Positions 14,777-22,024 of a stretch of 22,893 nucleotides of DNA are shown piece by piece. The stretch is from Sphingomonadaceae bacterium (GTDB lineage: Bacteria; Pseudomonadota; Alphaproteobacteria; Sphingomonadales; Sphingomonadaceae). The stretch covers positions 1 through 22,893 of the forward strand of contig JAEMTM010000006.1 in NCBI GenBank assembly GCA_016462305.1, written 5' to 3'. Each line of letters begins with the position of its first letter. The stretch's first letter is position 1. The notes below the pieces were generated by a model. The model was given only the letters and a program-made list of their open reading frames with translations. It was not told the DNA's origin and searched no databases. The translations under genes and the position numbers were made by a program.

Positions 14777-15670
14777 ATGCTGCTTGTTTGCCCTTCCTGC
14801 CGCACACGTTATGTTGTTCCTGACAATGCCGTTGGTGTTGATGGCCGCAAAGTGCGCTGCGCAAATTGCAAGCATGGATGGTTTCAAGAGGGGGTAAATC
14901 CCGCGACCGCGCCGTCCCCATCGCCCTCCATCGCAGACCCCTCCATCGCATCCCCCTCCATCGCATCCCCCTCCATCACAGCGCCCGCCGAACAGAGCGG
15001 CCCCGCGCCCGTTATGGCCCCGCCAGCGGATGAGACGCCTTTAGGGGGTGCCCCTGACCCCGCTCCACGATTCATGGGCGCAGAAACGGATGCGGATGAC
15101 GCGCAGCCGGCCTTCCCCCGATTTGCCCCTGAGCGCGCGGCTGCGCCCGATCCGGCTCCGGTCTATGCCGATCCATCGTTAGGCGCTGGCAACTGGGCGC
15201 AGAAGGAACCAACGCAAAGCCGCTTTGCGCATGAACCACCGTTCAACCAACGCCGTAGCCGCACGAAAATCTGGACTTTGGTGGCCATCATCTTTGCGCT
15301 GACGGTCACCTGTATTGGAACCGCTATCGCTTATTTCGGGATGCCAGATATTGGCCTTTCCCGCGTGGCGGAAGACTCTGATCTGACAATCGTGGTCAAC
15401 GAAAATCTGAAACTGAATAAACGTGAAGACGGCACGCCCTATTTTATCGCCAGCGGCAGCATTGTGAACCCGACCGGGGTTAGGCAAAATGTGCCCGAAA
15501 TGCTGGTAACTTTGGTGGATGCGAGCGGCAGACCAGTCTACAGTTGGAAAATGAAGGCAAAGGCAAGGACGCTGGCACCGGGCGCAAAGGTCGATTTTAG
15601 CGAGGCCCGGCTTGACGTTCCATTGGCGGCCAAGGATGCCATAGTCGGCTGGGTGCGTTCGGGTGACTAG
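14777..15670 (+). CDS. Zinc-ribbon membrane protein with proline-rich linker (MJ0042-type N terminus)
   Basis: The 297-aa product starts at ATG 14777; the TTG at 14741 gives an unlikely Cys-rich extension. It begins with a zinc ribbon, Cys5-Pro-Ser-Cys8 and Cys28-Ala-Asn-Cys31, of the MJ0042 type. A long Pro/Ala/Ser-rich region follows, with four tandem five-residue repeats (PSIAD/PSIAS/PSIAS/PSITA), then one membrane helix (about 165-187) and a C-terminal domain with DASGRPVYSWKMKAKARTL and ARLDVPLAAKDAIVGW. Such proteins are common in alphaproteobacteria but their function is unknown; the C-terminal part resembles the DUF3426-type domain. The zinc ribbon should face the cytoplasm. It is the only gene in the housekeeping block read toward fliS. 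Confidence 0.8.
   Translation: MLLVCPSCRTRYVVPDNAVGVDGRKVRCANCKHGWFQEGVNPATAPSPSPSIADPSIASPSIASPSITAPAEQSGPAPVMAPPADETPLGGAPDPAPRFMGAETDADDAQPAFPRFAPERAAAPDPAPVYADPSLGAGNWAQKEPTQSRFAHEPPFNQRRSRTKIWTLVAIIFALTVTCIGTAIAYFGMPDIGLSRVAEDSDLTIVVNENLKLNKREDGTPYFIASGSIVNPTGVRQNVPEMLVTLVDASGRPVYSWKMKAKARTLAPGAKVDFSEARLDVPLAAKDAIVGWVRSGD
14924..14983 (+). repeat. Four tandem 15-bp repeats in the zinc-ribbon gene
   Basis: The unit is CCCTCCATCGCATCC. Copies are at 14924-14938, 14939-14953, 14954-14968 (identical to the second) and 14969-14983, the first and last slightly diverged. Being a multiple of three, the unit adds or removes PSIAS without breaking the frame, so copy number may vary between strains. 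Confidence 0.9.
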
Positions 15671-15680
15671 GGTCAGGACC
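15667..15680 (+). repeat. CTAGGGTCAGGACC motif, copy at the zinc-ribbon stop codon
   Basis: This is identical over 14 bp to 11108-11121. The TAG inside it (15668-15670) is the stop codon of the zinc-ribbon gene. It sits between this gene and the convergent fliS; its GGTC-AG-GACC core is too short for a terminator hairpin. Confidence 0.55.
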
Positions 15681-15692
15681 ACTTAAATCCGC

Positions 15693-16085
15693 CTAATTGG
15701 TGAGTGCAGCCCACGCATAAGCGATTTCGCTAATGGCGTCCCTTAATTCTGTTATACCCGCAACATCATTGGTGCCCGCAGCTTCGTTCAACCTGTGCAC
15801 GGCGGATCGGTATATCCGTTGCAGCACGCCTGCAAGGTCACCGCCATTGGCAAAGTCGATGCTCGAATCCAGCGCAATGATAATCGACAGCGCTTTGACG
15901 TGATGGGGATTACCGGAAATGGCCGCGCCCTGTTTTGCGGTGGCCGTCAACAGATCCAGCGCGCGCAGCAATTCTTCATATAACAGGCTGACAAGGCCGT
16001 GCGGGCTTGCGCTGGCAACGCGGCTTTGTAGTTCCATCTCTCGGTAATGCTGGTTGGCAAAAGCTGGATGTGTGCGCGCAAGCAT
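15693..16085 (-). CDS. fliS: Flagellar export chaperone FliS
   Basis: FliS binds flagellin in the cytoplasm and prevents early polymerisation. The product (130 aa from ATG 16085; 139 aa from ATG 16112) has NQHYREMELQSRVASASPHG, matching the conserved Y-x(n)-I/V-x-T/S-A-S-P-x-x-L region, then VSLLYEELLRALD and helices characteristic of FliS. ATG 16085 lies 5 nt after the fliD stop; ATG 16112 would overlap fliD by 22 nt. The standard fliD-fliS pairing supports the call. No flagellin gene is present in the window. Confidence 0.9.
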   Translation of the reverse strand: MLARTHPAFANQHYREMELQSRVASASPHGLVSLLYEELLRALDLLTATAKQGAAISGNPHHVKALSIIIALDSSIDFANGGDLAGVLQRIYRSAVHRLNEAAGTNDVAGITELRDAISEIAYAWAALTN

Positions 16086-16090
16086 AGGGT

Positions 16091-17455
16091 TTAATCGTTT
16101 CCATTGTTCCAAAGCTTAATCTGCTGTTCCAGATAGCTTTGCGTTGCTTTTAACGCACCGATGCGTGCGTCCATGTCGGCGAATTGTTTTTCAAGGCGGC
16201 TGCGATAGGCAAGCTCGCGTGCTTCCATTCTGCTGCGGTTTTGCTCAATCGCGTCGGCATCGCGTTTTAAGGCGGTTTTCACCATCTCCAACGGTCCATT
16301 GGTCGCAACGGCGGCATCCCGCAGGCTATCGAGCGCAAATGCGATGCCGGGGTCAGTGCTGTCTGACTGCCCTGCACCACGCGGCGGGTTGAACATCGCT
16401 TCAACCGCATCGGGATTATCCCGCAAAACGGCATCGAGGCGTGCCATGTTCAGCGAAAGCGAACCGTCACGCGTTGTGGAAATGCCAATGTCGGACAAGC
16501 GGCTGATGCTGGCATGCGATGTCAGCGGCTTTGCGGCAAATCCGGTCAACTGCCGTTCAAACGCCCGCAGCGCAGGGCTGCCATTATTGGCTATACGCGC
16601 CGCCTCCATGTCTTTTTTCAAGCCATTGAACACAGCGACGAAATCAACCAGCGTTTGTTTGATTGTTTCGGATGGGCGCACCGCGCTGATCGCAATCGAG
16701 ACGAGCGGGTCTGCTTTTTTCAGAATCAGGCTTATGCCATTAACCACGTCGTCAACAATGTTGGACGCACGGCTATAGGCAACGCCATCCAGCGTGAACG
16801 CGGCATCGCTGGCCGATTGGCCACTGGTCATGGCTGCGGTCGTAAAGCGTTGCAGGCTTGCAGGCGCTGCATCGTCAGCGGTCAACGTAAAGGCGTTGGC
16901 AGCGCCGCTTTGGCCCTTGAGCACGAGGCGATATGCGCCTGCATCGTTGATGACGCTTGCGGTGACGCCGCTGGCGGCCGCGTTGATAGCGGTGGCCAGT
17001 CCATCGAGGCTGTCATTTGCGCTATCAATGGCAATGGCATAGCTATTGGTCCCAACGGTGAGTGTCATATTGCCTTGGCCAACCGATGCGGTGCGCGCGG
17101 TGACATTTTCCGAAAAACTGCTTTGCGCCTTGGCCAGCGTTTGAATGACCAATTGTCCGCTAAAGCTGCCCAGCCGGCTCCCGGATTGGGCGGTGATGGA
17201 TAATGCCGTCGGGTCCGACATGACCGCTTGGCTGCGCAAGGTGCCACCCGAAGTGAGCGATTCCAGTGAGTTGGCAAAGCTGTCCAGATCGCTGCGTGCT
17301 TGTGCAAGCGTGCTGACCTTTGCTTGGTTGGCCTTCGATAATGCATCAAAACGCGCCGCCTTTGGGCCGCGCGATGCAGCCGCAAGGTCCGCGACCAACG
17401 CAGCGGTATCAATGCCGGAGCCAAAACCCAGGCTTTTTGCGATTGACGTAACCAT
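16091..17455 (-). CDS. fliD: Flagellar filament cap protein FliD (HAP2)
   Basis: FliD caps the filament tip and folds flagellin subunits. The 454-aa product (E. coli about 468) has the N-terminal KSLGFGSGIDTAALVADLA (about 7-25), a FliD_N region, a variable middle with SGQSASDAAFTLDGVAYSRA and ASNIVDDVVNGISLILKKAD, and a C-terminal coiled-coil-like ESRL/EKQFADMDARIGALKATQSYLEQQ segment. GGAAA lies about 6 nt before the ATG. It begins 43 nt after flhB, the largest gap between intact genes in block 2, and fliS follows. Confidence 0.94.
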   Translation of the reverse strand: MVTSIAKSLGFGSGIDTAALVADLAAASRGPKAARFDALSKANQAKVSTLAQARSDLDSFANSLESLTSGGTLRSQAVMSDPTALSITAQSGSRLGSFSGQLVIQTLAKAQSSFSENVTARTASVGQGNMTLTVGTNSYAIAIDSANDSLDGLATAINAAASGVTASVINDAGAYRLVLKGQSGAANAFTLTADDAAPASLQRFTTAAMTSGQSASDAAFTLDGVAYSRASNIVDDVVNGISLILKKADPLVSIAISAVRPSETIKQTLVDFVAVFNGLKKDMEAARIANNGSPALRAFERQLTGFAAKPLTSHASISRLSDIGISTTRDGSLSLNMARLDAVLRDNPDAVEAMFNPPRGAGQSDSTDPGIAFALDSLRDAAVATNGPLEMVKTALKRDADAIEQNRSRMEARELAYRSRLEKQFADMDARIGALKATQSYLEQQIKLWNNGND

Positions 17456-17498
17456 ATGAATTTCCTTGCTGCCTTATACGGCGATATGGCCGCAAAAT

Positions 17499-18638
17499 TT
17501 AGGCGGCCCGGCGTCCGTCCTGATCGAAATGCATCGTCACTGGCACCGCGACAGACGGCTTGGGCATAGGCTGGCCGAAACTGGATTCCAGCCGGAAGAC
17601 GAAGGCCAATATGGCGGCGACCGCGGCATATAAATCTTCGGATATGGCTTTGCCCGTGCGCGTGGTGAAATAGATTGCGCGGGCCAATTGGGGATATTCG
17701 AGCGTTGGCACATTTTTTTCCGCCGCCATGGCTCTGATCGCCAACGCCACTTCTCCGCGTCCCCGCGCCACTAATATGGGCGCGGCATCTGAACCTGGCC
17801 GATACCGCAGGGCGACCGCAAAATGTGTCGGGTTGGTCAGGACGACATTGGCGTCAGCCATGCCATTACGCGCCGATGACATCATCACCTCTTGCTGGCG
17901 CGCGCGTATCGCTTGTTTCAACTCAGGCGCGCCGTCGCTTTGGCGCATTTCTTCCTTCAACTGCTGCTTTGTCATCCGCAGCTTGCGGTTGCGCTGAAAC
18001 CATTGGATCGGGACATCGATTAAGGCAATCAACGTCAGGCCAGCGGTCAGAATCGAGATGGTGAAGAACATCTTCTGCCCGATGATGCCGACCGCAACAG
18101 CCGGATCGGCGGCGGCAAGGCCGGGCAGGGTTGCGACCTCGCCCGAAATGATCCAATATCCGGCATAGCCCAGCACGCACACCTTTGCGGTTGCCTTGAA
18201 CAATTCAATAAGCCCCTGCGTTCCGAACATCCGCTTGAGCCCCGCCAGCGGGTTAATGCGGCTGGCCTTTGGTGCCATCGCCTTGCCCCGCATACCAAGC
18301 GACCCCAGCATCGCAGGCGCGGCAAAGGCAGCGATCAGTGTCAGCAACAGCAACGCGGCAAATGGGACGGCAATTTGCGTCACGGCCACATTCAATGCGT
18401 CCAGCGGCTCAAAACGGTCGGGGTCAGAAAGGTCAAGCGACAAGCCGCCTTTCAACAAAGTCTTGCTCGCGCTGAAAAACCACGCGCCAAGGCCCATCAC
18501 CCACGCTGCGCCCGCGATCATCATCAACGCAGTGGCCAGTTCCCGTGACGCCAGCACATCGCCTTCTTTGACCGCATCGTCCTTGCGCTTTTGGGTTGGC
18601 GCTTCGGTTTGCTGGTCTTTATCGGGTGCGTCAGCCAC
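17499..18638 (-). CDS. flhB: Flagellar export gate/switch protein FlhB
   Basis: FlhB controls substrate switching of the export apparatus. I chose the GTG at 18636-18638 (379 aa; E. coli 382) because family members start near ADAPDKDQQTEAPTQKRKDDA; a longer frame to 18686 lies inside fliR. It has four hydrophobic segments, then a cytoplasmic domain with the self-cleavage motif NPTH (about residue 270) in VVLTNPTHFAVALRY. GTGGCTGA overlaps the fliR stop by 8 nt. A GTG two codons upstream is an alternative start. Confidence 0.95.
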   Translation of the reverse strand: MADAPDKDQQTEAPTQKRKDDAVKEGDVLASRELATALMMIAGAAWVMGLGAWFFSASKTLLKGGLSLDLSDPDRFEPLDALNVAVTQIAVPFAALLLLTLIAAFAAPAMLGSLGMRGKAMAPKASRINPLAGLKRMFGTQGLIELFKATAKVCVLGYAGYWIISGEVATLPGLAAADPAVAVGIIGQKMFFTISILTAGLTLIALIDVPIQWFQRNRKLRMTKQQLKEEMRQSDGAPELKQAIRARQQEVMMSSARNGMADANVVLTNPTHFAVALRYRPGSDAAPILVARGRGEVALAIRAMAAEKNVPTLEYPQLARAIYFTTRTGKAISEDLYAAVAAILAFVFRLESSFGQPMPKPSVAVPVTMHFDQDGRRAA

Positions 18639-19416
18639 GGCCACCGCCAAGGCTCTGCGCCTGATCGAGCCCAAGGCGCAGCGCATTGCTGAGCATATCG
18701 GCCATCACAGGCAGGGAAACGCCCAATAACAATATGCCCGCAAGCAATGCGGCGGGCATCCCGACGGCAAATAGGTTTAATGTCGGCGCAGATCGCGCAA
18801 TCATGGCCAAAATTAATTGCACCAGCACCAAGGCAAAACCGACAGGCAGGGCAATCGAGAGGCCAGCGGAAAAGGCCAGGCTGCCAAATGCGACGATGTT
18901 GCCAATGGCGGCGAAGGATAGCCATGCTTGCCCCGGAGGCAGCGTGCGGTAACTTTCGGCGATAATCGCAATCAACGCCAAATGGCCGTCTGCGGCGAGG
19001 AACAGAAACATGGTGAGCATGGACAGAAACTGCCCAACGGCAGGGCTTGATTGGCCACTTGCCGGGTCCGCCATTGATGCAAAGCCAAGGCCCATGGCGT
19101 TGCTAATGGCTTCGCCTGCGATTAACGATGCGGCAAAGGCGATCTGGATGACAAATCCCATCGCCAGACCCGCCATCACCTCTGCGGCGATCATGAAAAA
19201 GCCGGGGACCGAGATGATCCCAGCCGCGGGTAATGTCATATTGGCCATCGACGCCGATGGAATACCAATGGCCAGAGCCAGCACGAGGCGAAGCTGCACG
19301 GGCACGGCCTGTGCCCCAAACATGGGGGCCGCAACAAAAGCTGCGCCCGGACGGATCATGGCCACCATCCAGACCAGCAATTGGCCTTCCACATTTTGCA
19401 GGCCGGCGGGAATCAT
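18631..19416 (-). CDS. fliR: Flagellar export gate protein FliR
   Basis: FliR is a membrane component of the export gate. At 261 aa it equals the E. coli length. Conserved features are the N-terminal VWMVAMIRPGAAFVAAPMFG (about 15-34), several hydrophobic helices and the segment FALVLVQLILAMIARSAPTLN followed by LFAVGMPA. Its ATG overlaps the fliQ stop as ATGA (19413-19416), and its end overlaps flhB by 8 nt. Confidence 0.96.
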   Translation of the reverse strand: MIPAGLQNVEGQLLVWMVAMIRPGAAFVAAPMFGAQAVPVQLRLVLALAIGIPSASMANMTLPAAGIISVPGFFMIAAEVMAGLAMGFVIQIAFAASLIAGEAISNAMGLGFASMADPASGQSSPAVGQFLSMLTMFLFLAADGHLALIAIIAESYRTLPPGQAWLSFAAIGNIVAFGSLAFSAGLSIALPVGFALVLVQLILAMIARSAPTLNLFAVGMPAALLAGILLLGVSLPVMADMLSNALRLGLDQAQSLGGGRG

Positions 19417-19682
19417 CGCACCAACATGGGGATTTGCGCGAATATATCGCGGGTAAAATCGGCCAGCAGGATCATGATGCTCGACCCGCAGATCGCCAGC
19501 GCAATCGCGACGATGATGAGCTTTGGTACGAAACTTAACGTCTGCTCATTAATCGATGTCGCGGCCTGAACCATACCCAAAACCACGCCAGCGATCAGCG
19601 CGGGGATAAGGATGGGGGCCGATCCAAGCGCCAATATCCAAAGCGCGCGTTGCGCCACGTCGATGAAAAAATCCTGATCCAC
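19413..19682 (-). CDS. fliQ: Flagellar export gate protein FliQ
   Basis: FliQ is a small two-helix gate subunit. The 89-aa product has the exact family length, with GVVLGMVQAATSINEQTLSFVPK (a hallmark region spanning helix 1 to the loop) and a second hydrophobic stretch LIIVAIALAICGSSIMILL. It starts at a GTG (19680-19682), 3 nt after the fliP stop, without a strong Shine-Dalgarno, so translation probably depends on fliP. Confidence 0.95.
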   Translation of the reverse strand: MDQDFFIDVAQRALWILALGSAPILIPALIAGVVLGMVQAATSINEQTLSFVPKLIIVAIALAICGSSIMILLADFTRDIFAQIPMLVR

Positions 19683-19685
19683 CGG

Positions 19686-20441
19686 CTACATCACAAATGA
19701 GCTGGCCAATGACCCCATGGTCAATGCCCAACCGTCCACCAGGACAAATAATAACAGCTTAAACGGCATCGAAATAATCGTCGGCGACAGCATCACCATG
19801 CCCAGCGACATCAATGCCGACGCCACGATCAAGTCAATGATCAGGAATGGCAGAAAGATCATGAACCCGATTTGGAACGCCGTTTTTAACTCGCTGGTGA
19901 CAAAGGCCGGTAGCAGAATCGAAAAGGGCACGTCGGCGGGCTTTGCAAATTTGCCCGCTCTGGCAATCTCGCTGAACAAGGCAATGTCGGTTTTGCGCGT
20001 CTGTTTAATCATAAAGCCATGCATCGCTGTGGCCGACGTCGACAATGCCTGTTCAAAACTGACTTCATCGCGGCCATAAGGTTCAAGCGCTTGCGTGTTG
20101 ATGGTGCTCAACACCGGCTGCATTACAAAAATGCTGAGGAACAACGCCAGGCCAACCAGCACCTGGTTTGGGGGTGTTTGTTGCAGCCCAAGTGCCTGAC
20201 GCAAAATCGACAGGACAATGATGATCCGGGTGAAACTGGTCATCATCAGGATCAAAGACGGCAATACCGTAAGCAACCCCATCAGCAGCAGGATTTGCAG
20301 CGATAGCGACAAAGGCCGCCCGTCTCCGGCTACTGCGCCAAGCGCCTTTTCCATGCCCATCGCGCTTGGCGTGGCAAAGGCGGATTGGCTGGCGAGCAGC
20401 ACAAAAAGGCAGACGCAGATGCTCAAAAACCTAAGCATCAT
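19686..20441 (-). CDS. fliP: Flagellar export gate protein FliP
   Basis: FliP forms the core export channel with FliQ and FliR. The 251-aa product has a cleavable signal peptide (about 1-23), then LILLMGLLTVLPSLILMMTSF and the FliP signatures RIIIVLSILRQALGLQQTPPNQ and FLPFLIIDLIVASALMSLGM. The C terminus FKLLLFVLVDGW is also typical. Two ATG codons in a row could start it, overlapping fliO by 8-11 nt. Confidence 0.97.
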   Translation of the reverse strand: MMLRFLSICVCLFVLLASQSAFATPSAMGMEKALGAVAGDGRPLSLSLQILLLMGLLTVLPSLILMMTSFTRIIIVLSILRQALGLQQTPPNQVLVGLALFLSIFVMQPVLSTINTQALEPYGRDEVSFEQALSTSATAMHGFMIKQTRKTDIALFSEIARAGKFAKPADVPFSILLPAFVTSELKTAFQIGFMIFLPFLIIDLIVASALMSLGMVMLSPTIISMPFKLLLFVLVDGWALTMGSLASSFVM

Positions 20442-20703
20442 GGGTGTCCTGCTGGGTCGATGCCAATAGGCTTATGCCGCTGCGTGATGCGCCAAGCAGG
20501 AGCCTATCCTTACCAAATTCCACGACCAGTAACCGGCCATTGCCGCCCAACGACACGGCATCGACCACGCGCACGGCGCGTGTGGATGCGGTGGTCATCG
20601 GCAGGCCGATCTGCAGCTTTTTCCAAAGCCATAAGGAACCCCACGCCATGCCGCCAATCAACGGCAGGATAAGCAAAAGGCGGCCGAAATATTCAAGGAT
20701 CAT
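20431..20703 (-). CDS. fliO: Flagellar biosynthesis protein FliO
   Basis: FliO is a membrane assembly factor for FliP. The 90-aa product has one N-terminal helix (about 6-27) and a short cytoplasmic part with VVDAVSLGGNGRLLVVEFGKDRLLLGAS, matching the poorly conserved FliO core. It is shorter than E. coli FliO (121 aa). The call rests on the helix-plus-beta pattern and its position between fliN and fliP; it overlaps fliN as ATGA (20700-20703). Confidence 0.85.
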   Translation of the reverse strand: MILEYFGRLLLILPLIGGMAWGSLWLWKKLQIGLPMTTASTRAVRVVDAVSLGGNGRLLVVEFGKDRLLLGASRSGISLLASTQQDTHDA

Positions 20704-21014
20704 ATGCGCGACTCCATGCCGCCAAGCCCTTCACCATCTGGGGCAATGTCAAGCACCCGAATGCCAAAGCGGCCATTGGTCTCGACGATTTCGCCGCGGG
20801 CGACCAAAGTGCCGTTGACGAACAGGTCGAGCGGGTCATTCACTTGCCGGTCAAGCTCAAGCACGCTGCCTTCGCTTAACTCCAGCAACGACGCGAGCGT
20901 CAGCGATGCAGAGCCAACCTCGACCGAAACGCGCACGGTTATATCGGCCAACATGTCCAATTTGACCGCCCGGTCGGCTGGCCTTGCATTTGGGCCTTCA
21001 GTCATATCATTCAT
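20700..21014 (-). CDS. fliN: Flagellar motor switch protein FliN
   Basis: FliN forms the lower C ring of the motor switch. The 104-aa product is a SpoA domain with a short N-terminal arm: MLADITVRVSVEVGSASLTL, LLELSEGSVLELDRQVNDPL, DLFVNGTLVARGEIV and FGIRVLDI are all as expected. Its start shares ATGAATGA with the fliM end (21007-21014). Confidence 0.95.
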   Translation of the reverse strand: MNDMTEGPNARPADRAVKLDMLADITVRVSVEVGSASLTLASLLELSEGSVLELDRQVNDPLDLFVNGTLVARGEIVETNGRFGIRVLDIAPDGEGLGGMESRI

Positions 21015-21867
21015 GGTCAGAACCTTCCATATTTTCGATTTTCAGCGCAGTGCGGCCATTGGCCTCGCCAATTGTTCCGCGTGCAAAACGGCGGCCTGCC
21101 ACCAACAGCGGAACATCGGCGGGCAGCATGACGGGCAAGATGTCTCCCGGTCGAAGCGACAAGAGCCGTGACACCGGCACGTCAGCCTGGGTCAAAATGG
21201 CGCGCATAGGCAGCGGAACGCGCAATGCCGCGTTTCGCATTTTGTCCTTCCATTCGGGGTCAGCGGATAGTCCATTGGGGTTAGCGTCGGCAAAGCGCAT
21301 GGCAATTTTCTTGGCCTGCGCGTAACCAATGAACGCGTGGATTGCATTGGAACCAAGGGCAGAACATTCCACGTCAATTTTGGCCAATATGATATTGTCG
21401 TGACCCTGCGGCAAATTAAATGCCTGCAAATCCGTCTGGATCGGCTGTGCATTTACCGCTTCGGGGATAGCGCCCAGCAGCGCGTGATTCACATAAGAGA
21501 GCAAATGTGCGTTCAGCCGCATCGCAAGCCGCATCTCGGACGTGCTGAAGCCTTGCCGCTCCGGGACTTTGCCTAACCCGCCATATTGCACATCAAGGAT
21601 CTGGCTGATGAACTGACCGGGGACCACCAGCACCAGCTCGCCTGCATCCTTGCCAAGCGCGAATGGCATCAGCAGGCTGAACGCTGGCTGTGACGGATAC
21701 CATTCGGAATAAAGCGCCTCGGCCACCGATTGAACCTTGGCCTCCACCTTCTGGTGACTCGCCAAAAAGTCACACATCGCTTCGCCCAGATTTTCGCACA
21801 GCTTTTGCAGCCAGCCAAAATCATCCGCTAATGCGGTCCGTGGCCGTAAGAGAAGCGACGCGCTCAT
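21007..21867 (-). CDS. fliM: Flagellar motor switch protein FliM, lacking the N-terminal CheY-binding peptide
   Basis: FliM links FliG and FliN in the C ring. The 286-aa product (E. coli 334) has the middle domain with QYGGLGKVP, corresponding to the FliG-binding GGxG motif, and FSTSEMRLAMRLNAHLLSYV, and a C-terminal SpoA-like domain with PVSRLLSLRPGDILPVMLP and LLVAGRRFARGTIGEANGR. It begins SASLLLRPRTALADDFGW and has no LSQxEIDALL-type peptide, the normal site for phosphorylated CheY. The ATG overlaps the stop of the fliL-like remnant as ATGA (21864-21867). It is divergent overall, but position and domains make it FliM. Confidence 0.9.
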   Translation of the reverse strand: MSASLLLRPRTALADDFGWLQKLCENLGEAMCDFLASHQKVEAKVQSVAEALYSEWYPSQPAFSLLMPFALGKDAGELVLVVPGQFISQILDVQYGGLGKVPERQGFSTSEMRLAMRLNAHLLSYVNHALLGAIPEAVNAQPIQTDLQAFNLPQGHDNIILAKIDVECSALGSNAIHAFIGYAQAKKIAMRFADANPNGLSADPEWKDKMRNAALRVPLPMRAILTQADVPVSRLLSLRPGDILPVMLPADVPLLVAGRRFARGTIGEANGRTALKIENMEGSDHE

Positions 21868-22010
21868 GGGATAACCAGATTCGAAAAATAGGCATCATCA
21901 ACGCCGCCAAAGCCCTCTTTTTGCCGCAATATGTCATTGATGGCTGCGGTCAGGTCATGTTGCGGCTTTTTGGGCTTTGTTTCGGGATCGGAGGATTTTT
22001 GCTGGCGCAT
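21864..22010 (-). pseudogene. fliL-like C-terminal remnant (48 codons), coupled to fliM
   Basis: A short frame starts at ATG 22010, 14 nt after fliK, and ends in ATGA shared with fliM. The product begins with a charged MRQQKSSDPETKPKKPQHD and ends LTAAINDILRQKEGFGGVDD then AYFSNLVIP. That tail closely resembles the C terminus of alphaproteobacterial FliL as I remember it (GFGGIDDVYFTSFVVQ type). Its place, between fliK and fliM, is where fliL normally is. A normal FliL (about 150-180 aa) has a membrane helix and periplasmic domain; neither is present, and the same frame upstream hits a stop inside fliK. It may be a relic kept for translational coupling, or a new small protein. Confidence 0.6.
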
Positions 22011-22024
22011 GTCTTGTCTTTCAA

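Noticed and set aside
13951..14823. 290-codon plus-strand open frame opposite the ydcF-like gene
   Set aside because: Antisense to a gene with clear DUF218 motifs; composition is Arg/Gln/His-rich as in shadow frames.
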